64,000 nt of DNA from Pseudomonadota bacterium (GCA_021827205.1 JAKAWV010000004.1:62001-126000); one strand, 5' to 3'; shown: positions 33,793 through 45,878, counted from the first letter of the stretch. Notes: a model not told the origin generated them from the letters alone. Numbers and translations are program-made.

Positions 33793-34281
33793 TCAGCGGA
33801 AGGCGGCGTCTTGCGCGCGCGCTGCGGCGATGTCGGTTTCGAAACGGTCGCCGATGGCCAGCAACTGCGTCTTGTTGACAATGTTCTCGCCGCGATGCTC
33901 GAAGTGATACTCGTGGATATGCGTCTCGACGATGGAATCCACTGGGCAACTCTCTTCGCAGAATCCGCAAAAAATGCATTTGAACAAATCGATGTCATAG
34001 CGCGTGGTGCGGCGCTGGCCGTCGGCACGCGGCGCCGAGTCGATGGTGATCGCCAAGGCTGGACACACCGCCTCGCACAGCTTGCAGGCAATGCAACGCT
34101 CCTCGCCATTCGGATACCGACGCAGCGCGTGCAGCCCGCGAAAGCGGTTCGACTTGGGAATGTGCTCCATCGGGTAGCGCATGGTGTATTTGGGCTTGAA
34201 CAGGTAGCCCATGGTCAGCCCCAGCCCCTGGAATAATTCCAGCAGCAGCAGGCTCTTCAGATAACGCATGACGCGGCTCAT
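33793..34281 (-). CDS. nuoI: NADH-quinone oxidoreductase subunit I (two 4Fe-4S clusters)
   Basis: 162 residues. Two CxxCxxCxxxCP motifs: [12 protein letters not shown] (about 63-74) and [12 protein letters not shown] (about 102-113), ligating clusters N6a and N6b that carry electrons to N2 in the peripheral arm. N-terminal amphipathic helix for membrane contact. 3 bp after nuoH. Confidence 0.97.
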   Translation of the reverse strand: MSRVMRYLKSLLLLELFQGLGLTMGYLFKPKYTMRYPMEHIPKSNRFRGLHALRRYPNGEERCIACKLCEAVCPALAITIDSAPRADGQRRTTRYDIDLFKCIFCGFCEESCPVDSIVETHIHEYHFEHRGENIVNKTQLLAIGDRFETDIAAARAQDAAFR

Positions 34282-34284
34282 GGC

Positions 34285-35298
34285 TCAGGCCCCGGGCGTG
34301 ACGATGTGAAAGTACTTCAGGCAACCCGCCACCAGCACCCACAGCAGCGCGATCGGGATGAACACCTTCCAGCCCAGACGCATGATCTGGTCATAGCGAT
34401 AGCGCGGAAAGCTGGCGCGGAACCACAGGAACAGGAAGCTGACCAAGAACGCCTTGGCCAGCAACCAGAAGAAACTGCCGTCGCCGATCGCGCCCCAACC
34501 GGCAGGAAATGGACTCATCCAGCCGCCGAAGAAAAAGATCGGCGTCAGGAACGACACCAGAATCATGTTGGCGTATTCGGCAAGGAAGAACAGCGCGAAC
34601 GCCGCGCCGGAGTATTCCACGTGGAAGCCGGCGACGATCTCGCTCTCGCCCTCGGCCACGTCGAACGGCGCGCGATTGGTCTCGGCCACGCCAGACACGA
34701 AGTACACCACCACCATCGGCAGCAGCGGCAACCAGAACCAGTGCAGCAGTCCGCCCTGCTGGGCGCGCACGATGTCGCTCAGATTCAAGCTGCCGGCCAG
34801 CACCAGCACGCAGACCAGCGCCAGACCCATGGCCAACTCGTACGACACGACCTGTGCGGCCGAACGCATCGCGCCCAACATCGCGTAGCGCGAGTTGGAT
34901 GCCCAGCCGGCAATGATGATTCCGTAAACACCCAGCGAGGTCATCGCCAGCAAATACAGAATGCCGGCGTTGGCGTTGGACAGCACCACGCCGTCGCCAA
35001 ACGGAATCACCGCCCAGGCCGCCAGGGCCGGCACCAGTGCCAGCATCGGCGCCAGGAAAAACAGGAAGCGACTGGCGTTGGTCGGAACGACGATCTCCTT
35101 GATCAACAGCTTCACCACGTCGGCGAAAGCCTGCAGCAGGCCCAACGGGCCGACCTGGTTCGGCCCCATGCGCACGTGCATCCAGCCCAGCACCTTGCGC
35201 TCCCAGTACACGAACATCGCCACGGCGATGACCAGCGGGAGAACAATGGCCAGGATCTTGATCAGCGTCCACAACACCAGCAGCAGATCGGCAAGCAT
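34285..35298 (-). CDS. nuoH: NADH-quinone oxidoreductase subunit H
   Basis: 337 residues from the ATG at 35298, 2 bp after the nuoG stop (an upstream TTG at 35304 is possible). Eight membrane helices; forms the quinone pocket. Conserved blocks: [46 protein letters not shown], and [18 protein letters not shown]. Complex I membrane arm. Confidence 0.96.
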   Translation of the reverse strand: MLADLLLVLWTLIKILAIVLPLVIAVAMFVYWERKVLGWMHVRMGPNQVGPLGLLQAFADVVKLLIKEIVVPTNASRFLFFLAPMLALVPALAAWAVIPFGDGVVLSNANAGILYLLAMTSLGVYGIIIAGWASNSRYAMLGAMRSAAQVVSYELAMGLALVCVLVLAGSLNLSDIVRAQQGGLLHWFWLPLLPMVVVYFVSGVAETNRAPFDVAEGESEIVAGFHVEYSGAAFALFFLAEYANMILVSFLTPIFFFGGWMSPFPAGWGAIGDGSFFWLLAKAFLVSFLFLWFRASFPRYRYDQIMRLGWKVFIPIALLWVLVAGCLKYFHIVTPGA

Positions 35299-35300
35299 GC

Positions 35301-37655
35301 TCAAGCCTTCGTGATGTGCAGCGCGGCGCCGTGTGGCGGCAACGCGTCGGTTTCGGGATAGGTAGCGTCGATGCGTACCGCACCGCGCGCGATGGCGGCA
35401 TCAATGACCACCGGCAAACTGATGCCCTCGACACTGACTTGCGCGCCACCGTGCACACCCAGCGCCAGCGCGTCCTCGGAATTGAGCACAGCCTGTGCCG
35501 GGCGCGTCAGCGGGTGCGCCTGCAACGCGACAGCACGGCGCAACACCGCATCGCCGCGATATATCGGCACGCCAGCGATGCGCTGCAGTGTTCCGGCGGG
35601 AACGCTTGCTGGCGCCGACGCCAAAGCCGTGCCCGGCGCAGCGTTCCGCGCCAGCAGCGGCGCCAGCTCGGCGCGTAGTTCGGCCAGTTCGGTGAACTCA
35701 AAGCCGGGCAGCCCCAACAGACCACCCAACGCACGCAGTGCCTTCCAGCCGGCACGCGCCTCGCCCGGCAACTTGGCGCCCGCCGCGAACGGCTGCGGCG
35801 TGCCTTCGAGATTGATCAGCGTCGCGTCGATTTCCGGCGTGAGCCCGATCGGCAGGATCACATCGGCCAGCCCGCGCACGCGCTCGCTGGCATAAGCCGA
35901 GAATGCAATCACACAGTCGGCGGCACGCAGCGCTGCCTGGGCCTTGCCGCCGTCGGCGAAGTCCTCGGGCACCTCGGCGCCATACAGTACGTAAAGCTGG
36001 CGCGGCTGCGCCAGCATCGCGTCCAGCGCCATGCCACCCTGCGTGGGCAGCACGCCGGCGCGCGCCAGACCCAATGCGTTGGCGCCATCAGGCACCGCGT
36101 TGAAAGTCGCGCCCGTCGCGGCCGCGATGTAATGCGCCAGCGCGCGCAACCACGATGCCTGCGCATGCCGCTGCGCCTGCAAGCCCAGCAACACCGTGCC
36201 AGCACTGGCCTTGCGCAGCGCCTGTGCGGCTGCGCGCATCGGCTCGCTGACGCTGGCTGCGGCCACGAGGGCGCGCAGCGCCTCGGGCACCGCGGGCGCG
36301 GCGTCCAGTTCGGAGACTGCACGCGCCAATTGCGCTAGCGTCGCCGGCAAGGCGCGCGGCGTGGCAACGAACTGCTCGCTCAGCGTGAAATGGGTGTCGT
36401 GGCGTTGCGTGGCGACGGCAAACACCTTGGCGCCGCGCTTGACCGCTTCGCGCAGACGATGATTGACCAGCGGCAGCTCACTGCGCAGGTCGCAGTCGAC
36501 CAGTAGCGCGGCACCCACGGTTTGCAGCGCTTCTACGCTGCGCGTCCACGGCTGCGCAACCGGTGCGTCCGCGAAATCCAGCGTGCGCAGGCGGTGATCG
36601 AGATTGGCGCAACCGAGACCTTGGGCCAGACGCGCCAGCAGCGCGCCTTCCTCGCAGGATGTCGCCGGCTGCACCAGCACGCCGATGTCGCTGCCGGCCA
36701 CCGCGCGCAGGCGCGCGGTGGCCATGTCCAACGCATCGTCCCAATCGGTCTCGATCCAGGCACCGTCGCGCTTGACCAGTGGCCACTGCGCACGGTCCCC
36801 GGCGTACAGGCCCTGATGGCTGTAACGGTCGCGATCGGACAGCCAGCATTCGTTGATGGCTTCGTTGTCGCGCGGCACCGTGCGCAGCACCTCGCCGCGG
36901 CGCGTATGCAGCCACAGGTTGGAGCCCAACGCGTCGTGATAGCCGATGGAGGCGCGCGCGATCAACTCCCAGGCGCGCGCCTGGAAGCGGTACACCTTGT
37001 CGGTCAGCGCGCCGACCGGGCACACGTCGATGATGTTGCCCGACAACTCGCTGTCGATGCTCTTGCCGATGTAGGTGCCGATTTCCAGATGCTCGCCGCG
37101 CGACATGCCGCCCAGCTCGTAAGTGCCGGCGATCTCGCTCATGAAGCGCACGCAGCGCGTGCACTGGATGCAGCGCGTCATCTCGGTGGCCACCAGCGGG
37201 CCGAGGTCTTCATCGGCGACCACGCGCTTGCGCTCGTTGTAGCGCGACACCGAGCGCCCGTAACCCAGCGACACGTCCTGCAGTTCGCACTCGCCGCCCT
37301 GATCGCAGATCGGACAGTCCAGCGGATGGTTGATCAGCAGGAACTCCATCACATCGCGTTGCCAGTGCAGCGCCTTTTCGGAGCGCGTGTGCACCTTCAT
37401 GCCCTCGGCCACCGGCGTGGCGCAAGCCGGCTGCGGCTTGGGGATGGGCTTGCCGCCCATTTCCACCTCGACCAGGCACTGACGGCAATTGGCGGCAATC
37501 GGCAATTTGTGGTGATAGCAAAAGCGCGGAATGGCAATGCCGACCTTGTCCGCGGCCTGGATGATCATGCTGCCCTTGGGCACCTGCAGGGCATGACCAT
37601 CGATCTCGATATTGACATGATCCGGCGCGGCGCCAGCGGCGGGTTGCGCGCTCAT
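35301..37655 (-). CDS. nuoG: NADH-quinone oxidoreductase subunit G
   Basis: 784 residues. N-terminal 2Fe-2S ([15 protein letters not shown]), His-Cys3 4Fe-4S ([17 protein letters not shown]) and a CIQCTRC 4Fe-4S motif, then a molybdopterin-oxidoreductase-like body without the cofactor. Peripheral arm electron wire. The ATG at 37655 ([20 protein letters not shown]) lies right next to a heptad-repeat locus; the frame remains open through the repeat, so automatic start calls may be too long. Confidence 0.96.
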   Translation of the reverse strand: MSAQPAAGAAPDHVNIEIDGHALQVPKGSMIIQAADKVGIAIPRFCYHHKLPIAANCRQCLVEVEMGGKPIPKPQPACATPVAEGMKVHTRSEKALHWQRDVMEFLLINHPLDCPICDQGGECELQDVSLGYGRSVSRYNERKRVVADEDLGPLVATEMTRCIQCTRCVRFMSEIAGTYELGGMSRGEHLEIGTYIGKSIDSELSGNIIDVCPVGALTDKVYRFQARAWELIARASIGYHDALGSNLWLHTRRGEVLRTVPRDNEAINECWLSDRDRYSHQGLYAGDRAQWPLVKRDGAWIETDWDDALDMATARLRAVAGSDIGVLVQPATSCEEGALLARLAQGLGCANLDHRLRTLDFADAPVAQPWTRSVEALQTVGAALLVDCDLRSELPLVNHRLREAVKRGAKVFAVATQRHDTHFTLSEQFVATPRALPATLAQLARAVSELDAAPAVPEALRALVAAASVSEPMRAAAQALRKASAGTVLLGLQAQRHAQASWLRALAHYIAAATGATFNAVPDGANALGLARAGVLPTQGGMALDAMLAQPRQLYVLYGAEVPEDFADGGKAQAALRAADCVIAFSAYASERVRGLADVILPIGLTPEIDATLINLEGTPQPFAAGAKLPGEARAGWKALRALGGLLGLPGFEFTELAELRAELAPLLARNAAPGTALASAPASVPAGTLQRIAGVPIYRGDAVLRRAVALQAHPLTRPAQAVLNSEDALALGVHGGAQVSVEGISLPVVIDAAIARGAVRIDATYPETDALPPHGAALHITKA

Positions 37656-37665
37656 GCGTTTTCTC

Positions 37666-37817
37666 CCCGGGACTCGGGACTCGGGACTCGGGACTCGCAA
37701 AAGTCTGCCCATGCCCTGCATCCGGCTTCGTACAATCCGGCCTCCCGCATTGCCACCCGCGCTTCTAGGATCCCGCCACACGCGAATCGTGTCCCGAGTC
37801 CCGAGTCCCGAGTCCCG
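37666..37817 (+). repeat. Paired heptanucleotide arrays (locus C) between nuoF and nuoG
   Basis: Left arm CCCGGG with 3.7 ACTCGGG units (37668-37697), AAAAG just after, 95-bp interval, right arm three CCCGAGT units plus CCCG (37793-37817). The arms are complementary. It opens a 172-bp gap inside the otherwise compact nuo operon. Confidence 0.95.
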
Positions 37818-37827
37818 CTGAAGCGAT

Positions 37828-39138
<1,311 letters not shown>

Positions 39139-39154
39139 GTGTAACCTCGGATCA

Positions 39155-39288
39155 GTTTGCAAAACCGGGCATCCTGCCGCGGTTTGCATCCAAACGGGCG
39201 CGGCAAAGCCGCACCACCTTTGTCGCGACAGCACTTGCGTGCTCGTCGCGGCGGTACCTCCCTGCTCCGGAGCGGCATTGCGAACCGC
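39155..39288 (-). repeat. Dispersed hairpin-rich element (copy 2) between nuoE and nuoF
   Basis: Inverted, near-identical copy of the element at 25463-25594. The end GTTTGCAAAACCG (39155-39167) and about 85 bp next to it match closely, including the block GGTGGTGCGGCTTTGCCGCG on the minus strand. The other end is diverged (GCGGTTCGCAATGCCGC). Both copies are followed by TGATC just outside the shared end. It fills the 153-bp gap and stops 3-4 bp from nuoE. Confidence 0.88.
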
Positions 39289-39291
39289 CCC

Positions 39292-39819
39292 TCATTTCAA
39301 CGCATCGAGGATCTGATCCATCTTCACGATGTCCAGATGCTCGTGGTAATGACCGTTGACCACCATCATCGGCGCGCCGGCACAGGCGGCCAGGCACTCT
39401 TCCTCGCGCTTCAGGAAGATGCGCCCGTCGCGGGTGCTCTCGCCGACCTTGATACCCAGTTTCTGCTCGCAGTGGCGCAGCAAGTCCTCGGCGCCATTGA
39501 GCCAGCAGGAAATATTGGTGCACACGGCCACGTTGTTGCGGCCCACCGGCTCCAGCGCAAACATCGAATAAAAGCTGGCGACCTCGTACGCCCACACCGG
39601 TGGGATGCCGAGATATTCGGCCACCGCCGCGATCAGCAGGTCGGTCAGATGACCGCCGTTCTGCTCCTGCGCCGCCATCAGCCCCTGCAGCGTTGCCGAG
39701 CGCCGCCGGTCCGGCGGGAACTTGGCCAGCCAGTGCTCGATGTGCTGGCGCGTATCCGCGCTGAGGACGACCTCGGGATCGACGTCCTTGACCTGCTCGA
39801 AATTGCCTGTCGCTCGCAT
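39292..39819 (-). CDS. nuoE: NADH-quinone oxidoreductase subunit E (2Fe-2S)
   Basis: 175 residues, thioredoxin-like fold. Ligands of the N1a 2Fe-2S cluster are in CTNISCWLNG and CLAACAGAP. GIPPVWAYEVASFYSMF is the family helix. Works with NuoF in the NADH dehydrogenase module. 14 bp after nuoD; separated from nuoF by the dispersed repeat. Confidence 0.96.
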   Translation of the reverse strand: MRATGNFEQVKDVDPEVVLSADTRQHIEHWLAKFPPDRRRSATLQGLMAAQEQNGGHLTDLLIAAVAEYLGIPPVWAYEVASFYSMFALEPVGRNNVAVCTNISCWLNGAEDLLRHCEQKLGIKVGESTRDGRIFLKREEECLAACAGAPMMVVNGHYHEHLDIVKMDQILDALK

Positions 39820-39833
39820 CGTTCGTTTCCAGA

Positions 39834-41087
39834 TCAGCGGTCGATTTCGCCGAATACCACGTCGTAGGTGCCGATCATCGCCACCACGTCGGCCAGCATG
39901 TGTCCGCGCACGATCTCGTCCATCGAGGACAGGTGCACGAATCCAGGGGCGCGCAGCTTGACGCGAAATGGCTTGTTGGCGCCGTCCGAGATCATGTACA
40001 CGCCGAACTCGCCCTTGGGCGCTTCCACCGCGCTGTACACCTCGCCCTCGGGCACGCTGTAGCCCTCGGTGAACAGTTTGAAGTGGTGGATCAGCGCTTC
40101 CATGTCGTTCTTCATCTCGGCGCGGTGCGGCGGAATGATCTTGTGGCTTTCCAGCATCACCGGGCCGGGATTGCGGCGCAGCCAGTCAACGCACTGCCGG
40201 ATGATGCGATTGGACTGGCGCATTTCGGCCACGCGCACCAGATAACGGTCGTAGCAGTCGCCGTTGGCGCCAACCGGAATGTCGAAATCGACATCGGCAT
40301 AGGCCGCGTAGGGCTGTTTCTTGCGCAGATCCCAGGCGATGCCCGAGCCGCGCAGCATCGGGCCGCTCATGCCCCAGGCGCGCGCCTGTTCCGGGCTGAC
40401 CACGCCGATGCCGACGGTGCGCTGCTTCCAGATGCGGTTGTTGGTGAGCAGCTCCTCGTACTCGTCAACCTTGCGCGGAAAGTCCTCGCTGAAGGCATCG
40501 AGGAAATCCAGCATCGAGCCCTGCCGCCACTGGTTCAGGCGCTTGAGATCAGCGCCCTTGTGCCACGGTGATGCGTGGTAGTTCGGCATGCGCTCGGGCA
40601 GATCGCGATACACGCCGCCGGGGCGGTAATACGTCGCGTGCATGCGCGCGCCGCTGACGCCCTCGTAGCAATCCATCAGCTCCTCGCGCTCGCGGAAGGC
40701 ATACAGAAATACCGCCATGGCGCCGAGGTCGAGCGCGTTCGAGCCGATCCACATCAGATGATTGAGGATGCGGGTGATTTCATCGAACAGCGTGCGGATG
40801 TACTGCGCGCGCTGCGGCGCCTCGATGCCGACGAGCTTTTCCACGGCGCGCACGTAGGCGTGCTCGTTGCACATCATCGACACGTAATCCAGGCGATCCA
40901 TGTAGCCGATCGACTGGTTGAACGGCTTGGATTCGGCCAGCTTCTCGGTGCCCCGGTGCAGCAGGCCGATATGCGGGTCGGCGCGCATCACCACCTCGCC
41001 GTCCATCTCCAGGATCAGGCGCAGCACACCGTGCGCGGCGGGATGCTGCGGCCCGAAGTTCATCGTGTAGTTGCGGATCTCTTCCAT
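39834..41087 (-). CDS. nuoD: NADH-quinone oxidoreductase subunit D
   Basis: 417 residues. 49-kDa subunit homologue at the quinone site. The start [23 protein letters not shown] with the HPAAHG loop and the C-terminal VFGEIDR are hallmarks. [18 protein letters not shown]-type helix present. ATG at 41087, 7 bp after the nuoC stop. Confidence 0.97.
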   Translation of the reverse strand: MEEIRNYTMNFGPQHPAAHGVLRLILEMDGEVVMRADPHIGLLHRGTEKLAESKPFNQSIGYMDRLDYVSMMCNEHAYVRAVEKLVGIEAPQRAQYIRTLFDEITRILNHLMWIGSNALDLGAMAVFLYAFREREELMDCYEGVSGARMHATYYRPGGVYRDLPERMPNYHASPWHKGADLKRLNQWRQGSMLDFLDAFSEDFPRKVDEYEELLTNNRIWKQRTVGIGVVSPEQARAWGMSGPMLRGSGIAWDLRKKQPYAAYADVDFDIPVGANGDCYDRYLVRVAEMRQSNRIIRQCVDWLRRNPGPVMLESHKIIPPHRAEMKNDMEALIHHFKLFTEGYSVPEGEVYSAVEAPKGEFGVYMISDGANKPFRVKLRAPGFVHLSSMDEIVRGHMLADVVAMIGTYDVVFGEIDR

Positions 41088-41094
41088 GGGCTGC

Positions 41095-41826
41095 TCAGTT
41101 CCGGCGCCAGTGGTCGGCGGTTTCGGCCGCGCCCTGCGCATAGCGCGCGTCCTCGCGCACCACGCGCGGCACCAGCACGCGCGGTTCGATGCTGACCGGC
41201 TGGTAGATCACGCGTCGTTGTTCGGGGTCGTAGCGCACTTCGACATTGCCGATCAGCGGAAAATCCTTGCGGAAGGCGTGACCGACGAAACCGTAATCGG
41301 TGAGGATGCGGCGCAGGTCCGGATGGCCTTCGAACACGATGCCGAACAAATCGAAGGCCTCGCGCTCGAACCAGTTGGCCGCGGGCCAGATCGCGGTGAC
41401 CGAGGGCACCGCCGGCAGACCCTGATGCGGACAGAACACGCGCACGCGCAGGCGACGGTTGTGGCGCAGCGAGAGCAAATGCAACACGGCGGCGAAGCGG
41501 CGCGGCATGTCCACCTCGCGCGGGCGGCCATCCCAATCGAAGCGCCCCGGACCGGAGGAACCCTCGACGCCACGCGAATAGCCCGTGCCGGTAGCCTGCC
41601 CGGAGTTTTCCCACTCCGACTGGCCGTAGCCGAGGTAATCGACGCCGCAGACATCGATCAGTTCCTCGAAGCCGAAAACATCCTCGTCGCGCAGCGCGCG
41701 CGCCAGCGCCGGCAGATCGCTCGACGCCACCTCGATGGTGGTCTCGCCGAAGCGCTCGATGCAGGACTGGACTTGCGCGCCGAAGCGTTCTTGCAGACGT
41801 TGGGCAAGGGAGACGGTTGCGTTCAT
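41095..41826 (-). CDS. nuoC: NADH-quinone oxidoreductase subunit C
   Basis: 243 residues. 30-kDa subunit homologue of the peripheral arm. Diagnostic blocks are [29 protein letters not shown] and [10 protein letters not shown]. Separate from nuoD (not fused as in E. coli), as in xanthomonads. 10 bp after nuoB. Confidence 0.96.
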   Translation of the reverse strand: MNATVSLAQRLQERFGAQVQSCIERFGETTIEVASSDLPALARALRDEDVFGFEELIDVCGVDYLGYGQSEWENSGQATGTGYSRGVEGSSGPGRFDWDGRPREVDMPRRFAAVLHLLSLRHNRRLRVRVFCPHQGLPAVPSVTAIWPAANWFEREAFDLFGIVFEGHPDLRRILTDYGFVGHAFRKDFPLIGNVEVRYDPEQRRVIYQPVSIEPRVLVPRVVREDARYAQGAAETADHWRRN

Positions 41827-41836
41827 GCCATGGGCC

Positions 41837-42391
41837 TCAGCGCGCGATGGTGCTGGTGCGGCGGATTTTCTGCTGCAATTGCAGGATGCCGTGGATCAGC
41901 GCTTCGGCCGTGGGCGGGCAGCCCGGCACGTAGATGTCCACCGGCACGATGCGGTCACAGCCGCGCACCACCGAATACGAGTAGTGGTAATAGCCGCCGC
42001 CGTTGGCGCAGGAGCCCATCGAGATCACCCACTTGGGATCGGGCATCTGGTCGTAGACCTTGCGCAGCGCCGGCGCCATCTTGTTGACCAGGGTGCCGGC
42101 CACGATCATCACATCGGACTGGCGCGGGCTGGGGCGGAACACCACGCCATAGCGATCCAGATCCAGACGCGCCGCGCCGGCGTGCATCATCTCCACCGCG
42201 CAGCAGGCCAGGCCAAATGTCATCGGCCACATCGAACCGGTGCGCGCCCAGTTCATCAGCGCGTCGATGCTGGTGGTGGCGAATCCATGCTGCATCACCG
42301 GGTTGTCCGGCGCCGGTCGCAGAATGTCGTCGACTAGGTCCAGCGGCTCCGGGTTGTGCATCACCCGGTCGAAGCTCTGGATCATTCCCAT
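41837..42391 (-). CDS. nuoB: NADH-quinone oxidoreductase subunit B (N2 cluster)
   Basis: 184 residues. Holds the terminal 4Fe-4S cluster N2: tandem cysteines in [11 protein letters not shown], then MGSCANGGG and [11 protein letters not shown]. Two start codons are possible, 42391 (MGMIQSF) and 42385; 42391 has a GGAG at good distance. It overlaps the nuoA end by 10 bp. Confidence 0.96.
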   Translation of the reverse strand: MGMIQSFDRVMHNPEPLDLVDDILRPAPDNPVMQHGFATTSIDALMNWARTGSMWPMTFGLACCAVEMMHAGAARLDLDRYGVVFRPSPRQSDVMIVAGTLVNKMAPALRKVYDQMPDPKWVISMGSCANGGGYYHYSYSVVRGCDRIVPVDIYVPGCPPTAEALIHGILQLQQKIRRTSTIAR

Positions 42392-42741
42392 TCCAGCGCT
42401 CCCTTCTTCCAGATGTAGATGAAGCCAACCACCAGCAAGCCAATGAACAAGGCCATTTCGATCAGTGCGATCAGGCCGATGCGGTCGAACACCACCGCCC
42501 ATGGAAACAGGAAGGCGATTTCCAGATCGAAGATGATGAACAGGATGGCGATGAGGTAGTAGCGCACGTCGAACTTCATGCGCGCGTCCTCGAACGCCTC
42601 GAAGCCGCACTCGTAGGGCGCGAGCTTCTCGGCTGCTGGATTCCTGGGCGCAACCAGCAGGCCGATGGTCAGCAGGGCCAGACCCAATCCCGCGGCGACG
42701 GCCATGAACAGCAGAATCGGCCAATATTGATCGAGTAGCAC
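42382..42741 (-). CDS. nuoA: NADH-quinone oxidoreductase subunit A
   Basis: 119 residues from the GTG at 42741 ([13 protein letters not shown]). Three membrane helices; [43 protein letters not shown] is represented by the pieces YECGFEAF and [18 protein letters not shown], the family signature. First gene of the nuo operon, 66 bp downstream of tRNA-Leu. The open frame upstream extends into the tRNA and is not coding. Confidence 0.95.
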   Translation of the reverse strand: MLLDQYWPILLFMAVAAGLGLALLTIGLLVAPRNPAAEKLAPYECGFEAFEDARMKFDVRYYLIAILFIIFDLEIAFLFPWAVVFDRIGLIALIEMALFIGLLVVGFIYIWKKGALEWE

Positions 42742-42807
42742 GGCTCGAACGTCCTCCGCGTCTGGCGCTGTACGGCCCTGTCGGGCGCAGCGCAGTGAGT
42801 GACAGTA

Positions 42808-42892
42808 TGGTGCCCAAGAGGGGACTCGAACCCCTACGACTTGCGTCGCTACCACCTCAAGGTAGTGCGTCTACCAATTCCGCCACCTGGGC
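42808..42892 (-). tRNA. tRNA-Leu(GAG)
   Basis: 85 nt including an encoded CCA. Acceptor stem GCCCAGG pairs with the 3' strand before CCA; the anticodon stem CTACC/GGTAG encloses loop TTGAGGT, giving anticodon GAG. A long variable arm (class II) and GGTTCGAGTCC T loop are visible. It lies between secG and nuoA in the same direction, the usual place in this order. Confidence 0.97.
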
Positions 42893-42918
42893 CTGTGATT
42901 GTGGATCGAACTCTGCCG

Positions 42919-43329
42919 TTACTTGCCGCCCGCGGCCTCCGGCTTCGGCGCAGGTGCGGCAGGAGCGGGAACCGGCGCCCTCGGCGCGGCGGGAACCGCC
43001 CTCTGCACTGGCTGCGTCGTCACCTTCTTGGTGGCTGCGGCAGGCGCGGCACCGGCCATCACGCCCAAGCCTTGCTGCGTGCTGGCTTGTGGCGTACCGG
43101 CACGACTGAGATAAATGGCCATGCCGAGACTGACCACGAAAAATAGCGCCGCCAGCACGGCTGTGGCGCGCGACAGAAAACTGGACGAGCCGCGCGCGCC
43201 GAATACGGTGCCTGACGCGCCACCACCAAAGCCGGCGCCGGCGTTGGCGCCATCACCGCGCTGCAGCAGGATCAGCACGATCATGCTTGCGGCGATCAGC
43301 ACGTAAAGAATGGAGAAGATGGTGAACAT
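42919..43329 (-). CDS. secG: Preprotein translocase subunit SecG
   Basis: 136 residues. Two membrane helices (about 5-22 and 53-75) around the conserved LQRGDGANAGAGFGGGASGTVFGARGSSSFLSR-type loop, seen here as LQRGDGANAGAGFGGG and TVFGARGSSSFL. Assists the SecYEG channel. The C-terminal Ala/Pro/Lys-rich tail of about 45 residues is longer than in E. coli but common in this order. Confidence 0.95.
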   Translation of the reverse strand: MFTIFSILYVLIAASMIVLILLQRGDGANAGAGFGGGASGTVFGARGSSSFLSRATAVLAALFFVVSLGMAIYLSRAGTPQASTQQGLGVMAGAAPAAATKKVTTQPVQRAVPAAPRAPVPAPAAPAPKPEAAGGK

Positions 43330-43353
43330 GCGTATGTCTTGAACCGGAGCGGA

Positions 43354-44091
43354 TCAGTGTGCCGCCGCGCAGATCGCGAGGAATTCCTCGGCCAGCAGCG
43401 AGGCGCCACCCACCAACCCACCATCGATATCGGGTTGGGCGAACAGTTCCGGCGCATTGGCGGCCTTGACGCTACCGCCGTAAAGCAGCCGGATCAGCCG
43501 TGAGAGTTTAGCATCGTGCGCGGCGAGTTGGCTACGCATGAAAGCGTGCACGGCCTGTGCCTGGACCGCGCTGGCGGTATGCCCGGTGCCGATCGCCCAT
43601 ACCGGTTCATAAGCCATCACGACGCCGGCAAAACGCTCGCCCAGCAGATGCAGCGGCGCCTGTATCTGCGTGGCGATCACGCTTTCGGTGATGCCGCGCT
43701 CGCGCTCGTCCAGCGTCTCGCCCACGCACAGCACCGGGGTCAGTCCGCACTCTATGGCGCGCTGCAGCTTGGCCGCGATCAGCGCATCGTTCTCGTGGTG
43801 ATACTGGCGGCGCTCCGAATGCCCAACCAGCACCCAGCGCGCGCCGATCTCGTGCAGCATGGCGCCGGACACCTCGCCGGTGTAGGCGCCCTGCGCGTGC
43901 GCGCTGAGATCCTGCGCGCCAATACCGACTGCACCACGCGCCAGATGCACCGCCTGCGCCAGATAAGGGAACGGCGGAAACACCGCCACTTCGCATGCTG
44001 GCGGTTGCGCGGCCAGCGTGCCGAGCAGCGTCGCGGTCAACGCGTTCGATCCGTGCATCTTCCAGTTCGCGGCAACGAGCTTGCGGTGCAT
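43354..44091 (-). CDS. tpiA: Triosephosphate isomerase
   Basis: 245 residues from the ATG at 44091. Interconverts dihydroxyacetone phosphate and glyceraldehyde 3-phosphate. Active site: Asn9 and Lys11 in AANWKMHG, His in VLVGHSERR, Glu in AYEPVWAIGTG, and the phosphate loop LLYGGSVKAAN. The open frame upstream of the ATG is not part of the family. Directly upstream of secG (24 bp). Confidence 0.97.
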   Translation of the reverse strand: MHRKLVAANWKMHGSNALTATLLGTLAAQPPACEVAVFPPFPYLAQAVHLARGAVGIGAQDLSAHAQGAYTGEVSGAMLHEIGARWVLVGHSERRQYHHENDALIAAKLQRAIECGLTPVLCVGETLDERERGITESVIATQIQAPLHLLGERFAGVVMAYEPVWAIGTGHTASAVQAQAVHAFMRSQLAAHDAKLSRLIRLLYGGSVKAANAPELFAQPDIDGGLVGGASLLAEEFLAICAAAH

Positions 44092-44195
44092 GAGCTTCCC
44101 CGATCCGTGTTCCCCGCATGCAGAATAGCCAGCGCTTGGCGGCGCGCGCAACGCGCACAATGCGCGCCTTCCATCACGCCACGTCGAGGTGAACC

Positions 44196-45038
44196 ATGTC
44201 CGATTCTCCACGCTGGGCTCTGGTCACCGGCGCCTCGGCGGGCATCGGCGCCGCATTCGCGCGTGCCCTCGCAGCGCAAGGCTGCGCGCTGGTGCTTACT
44301 GCGCGCCGCGTCGAGCGCCTGCAAACCCTTGCGATTGAACTCGAACAGGCGCACGACACGCGCTGCGTGATCCTGCCTGCCGATCTGGCCGACCCCACCG
44401 CGCCCGCGAACCTGTGCGCGCAACTGGCCGCGCGCGGCATCGGCGTCGATATCCTGATCAACAACGCGGGCTACGGGGTGCCTGGAACCTTCGAAGCCAG
44501 CGTCTGGGCACGACACGCCGATTTCATCCAGGTGATGATGACCGCACCCACCGAACTGGCGCACCGACTGCTGCCCGGCATGCGCGCACGCGGCTACGGA
44601 CGCATCATCAACGTCGCTTCGCTGGCCGGGCTGGTTCCCGGCACCGCCGCGCATACGCTGTACGGCGCCAGCAAGGCCTATCTCATCCACTTTTCGCAGT
44701 CCCTGGGCCAGGAAAATCGCGCCTGCGGCGTGCACGTGTGCGCGCTGTGCCCGGGCTTCACCTGGTCCGAGTTTCACGATGTCAGCGGCGCACGCACGCA
44801 GGCCTCGCGCATGCCGCGCTGGATGTGGATGGGTGCCGCGCGCGTGGTGCGTGAAGGCCTCGTCGCTGTCGAACGCGGCGCGCTGGTGTACGTACCCGGA
44901 AGCATCAACCGCAGCATCAAGACGCTGTTCAAGCTGCTGCCCGACCGCCTCGCACTGACGCTGATCGCGCGCCGCGCGCATCAGTTTCGCGTCAGCGATG
45001 GCGCCGCCGCAGAGCAACCGTCACGGCGCGACCATTGA
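44196..45038 (+). CDS. Short-chain dehydrogenase/reductase (DltE-like SDR)
   Basis: 280 residues. Cofactor loop TGASAGIGAAFA (11-22), ILINNAGYGVPGTF, and the active site YGASKAYLIHFSQSL (Tyr-x-x-x-Lys). Likely NADP-dependent oxidoreductase of the YqjQ/DltE-like group; substrate unknown. Divergent from tpiA, 104-bp gap. Convergent with the VIT-family gene. Confidence 0.88.
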   Translation: MSDSPRWALVTGASAGIGAAFARALAAQGCALVLTARRVERLQTLAIELEQAHDTRCVILPADLADPTAPANLCAQLAARGIGVDILINNAGYGVPGTFEASVWARHADFIQVMMTAPTELAHRLLPGMRARGYGRIINVASLAGLVPGTAAHTLYGASKAYLIHFSQSLGQENRACGVHVCALCPGFTWSEFHDVSGARTQASRMPRWMWMGAARVVREGLVAVERGALVYVPGSINRSIKTLFKLLPDRLALTLIARRAHQFRVSDGAAAEQPSRRDH

Positions 45039-45055
45039 TCGCGCAAACGCTGCGC

Positions 45056-45754
45056 TTACGCGCCGATCCAGCGCGCGACCAGAAACGCCGCGGCGGAAGC
45101 CAGTCCGCCGACCACCACGGTTTGCAGCGCGCCGCGCAGCGCGCCGGTGCCGGTGTAGCGCCCTTTGAGCGCACCGAAAACCGCCAGCGCGCCCAGCGTG
45201 GCGACCACGGAAACGGCCAGCGCGCGCTCCACGCTGGTCATGAGCATGTAGGGCAGCAACGGCACCAGGCCGCCAACGACATAGGCGCCGCCGATGGTCA
45301 GTGCGCTCTGCAGCGCGCGCCCGGGACGCGGCTGCTCGAGGCCCAACTCGTAGCGCATCATGAAATCGACCCAGGCATCGTGGTCGCGATGGAAAGCGCT
45401 GAGGATCGGCTGGCAGTCCGCGCGGGTGAGGCCGTAGCGCTCGAAAATCTCGACCACCTCGCCTTCCTCGTGTTCGGCCAGATCGCGCACCTCACGCTGC
45501 TCGCGCCGGCGTTCGCTGGCGTAGTGTTCGGCATCGCCGCGCGCGGCGAGATAGCCGCCCAACCCCATGGCGATGGCGCCGGCGGCGATCTCGGCCACGC
45601 CGGCGGTGACGATCAGGCGATTGGCCGCGACCGCGCCGGTGAGACCCGCGGCCAGGGCAAATGGCACGGTGAGGCCATCGGCCATGCCGATGACCAGATC
45701 GCGCACGCGATCGGATGCGTTGAAGTGCTTTTCACGATGCTGCGCGACAGCCAT
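45056..45754 (-). CDS. VIT1/CCC1 family iron/manganese transporter
   Basis: 232 residues, five membrane helices. SDRVRDLVIGMADGLTVPFALAAGL is the family's first helix with the metal-path Asp, and a cytoplasmic stretch rich in Glu and His (RDLAEHEEGEVVEIF, HRDHDAW) resembles the metal-binding domain. Likely exports or sequesters Fe or Mn. The 124 bp between it and glmM contain no gene I can support. Confidence 0.88.
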   Translation of the reverse strand: MAVAQHREKHFNASDRVRDLVIGMADGLTVPFALAAGLTGAVAANRLIVTAGVAEIAAGAIAMGLGGYLAARGDAEHYASERRREQREVRDLAEHEEGEVVEIFERYGLTRADCQPILSAFHRDHDAWVDFMMRYELGLEQPRPGRALQSALTIGGAYVVGGLVPLLPYMLMTSVERALAVSVVATLGALAVFGALKGRYTGTGALRGALQTVVVGGLASAAAFLVARWIGA

Positions 45755-45878
45755 GCATGAAGCTCCAGGGAATCAGGTGTGCTCAGACCAGATGAATTTC
45801 ACGCAGACGCCGTTGCCGATCACCGTGCCCGATGATCGGCTGCGGATAGTGGCTGGGATGCGAGCGTGGGAACCTGCT

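Noticed and set aside
42820-42834. GGGGACTCGAACCCC resembling the heptad repeat
   Set aside because: It is the T arm of tRNA-Leu, not a repeat array.
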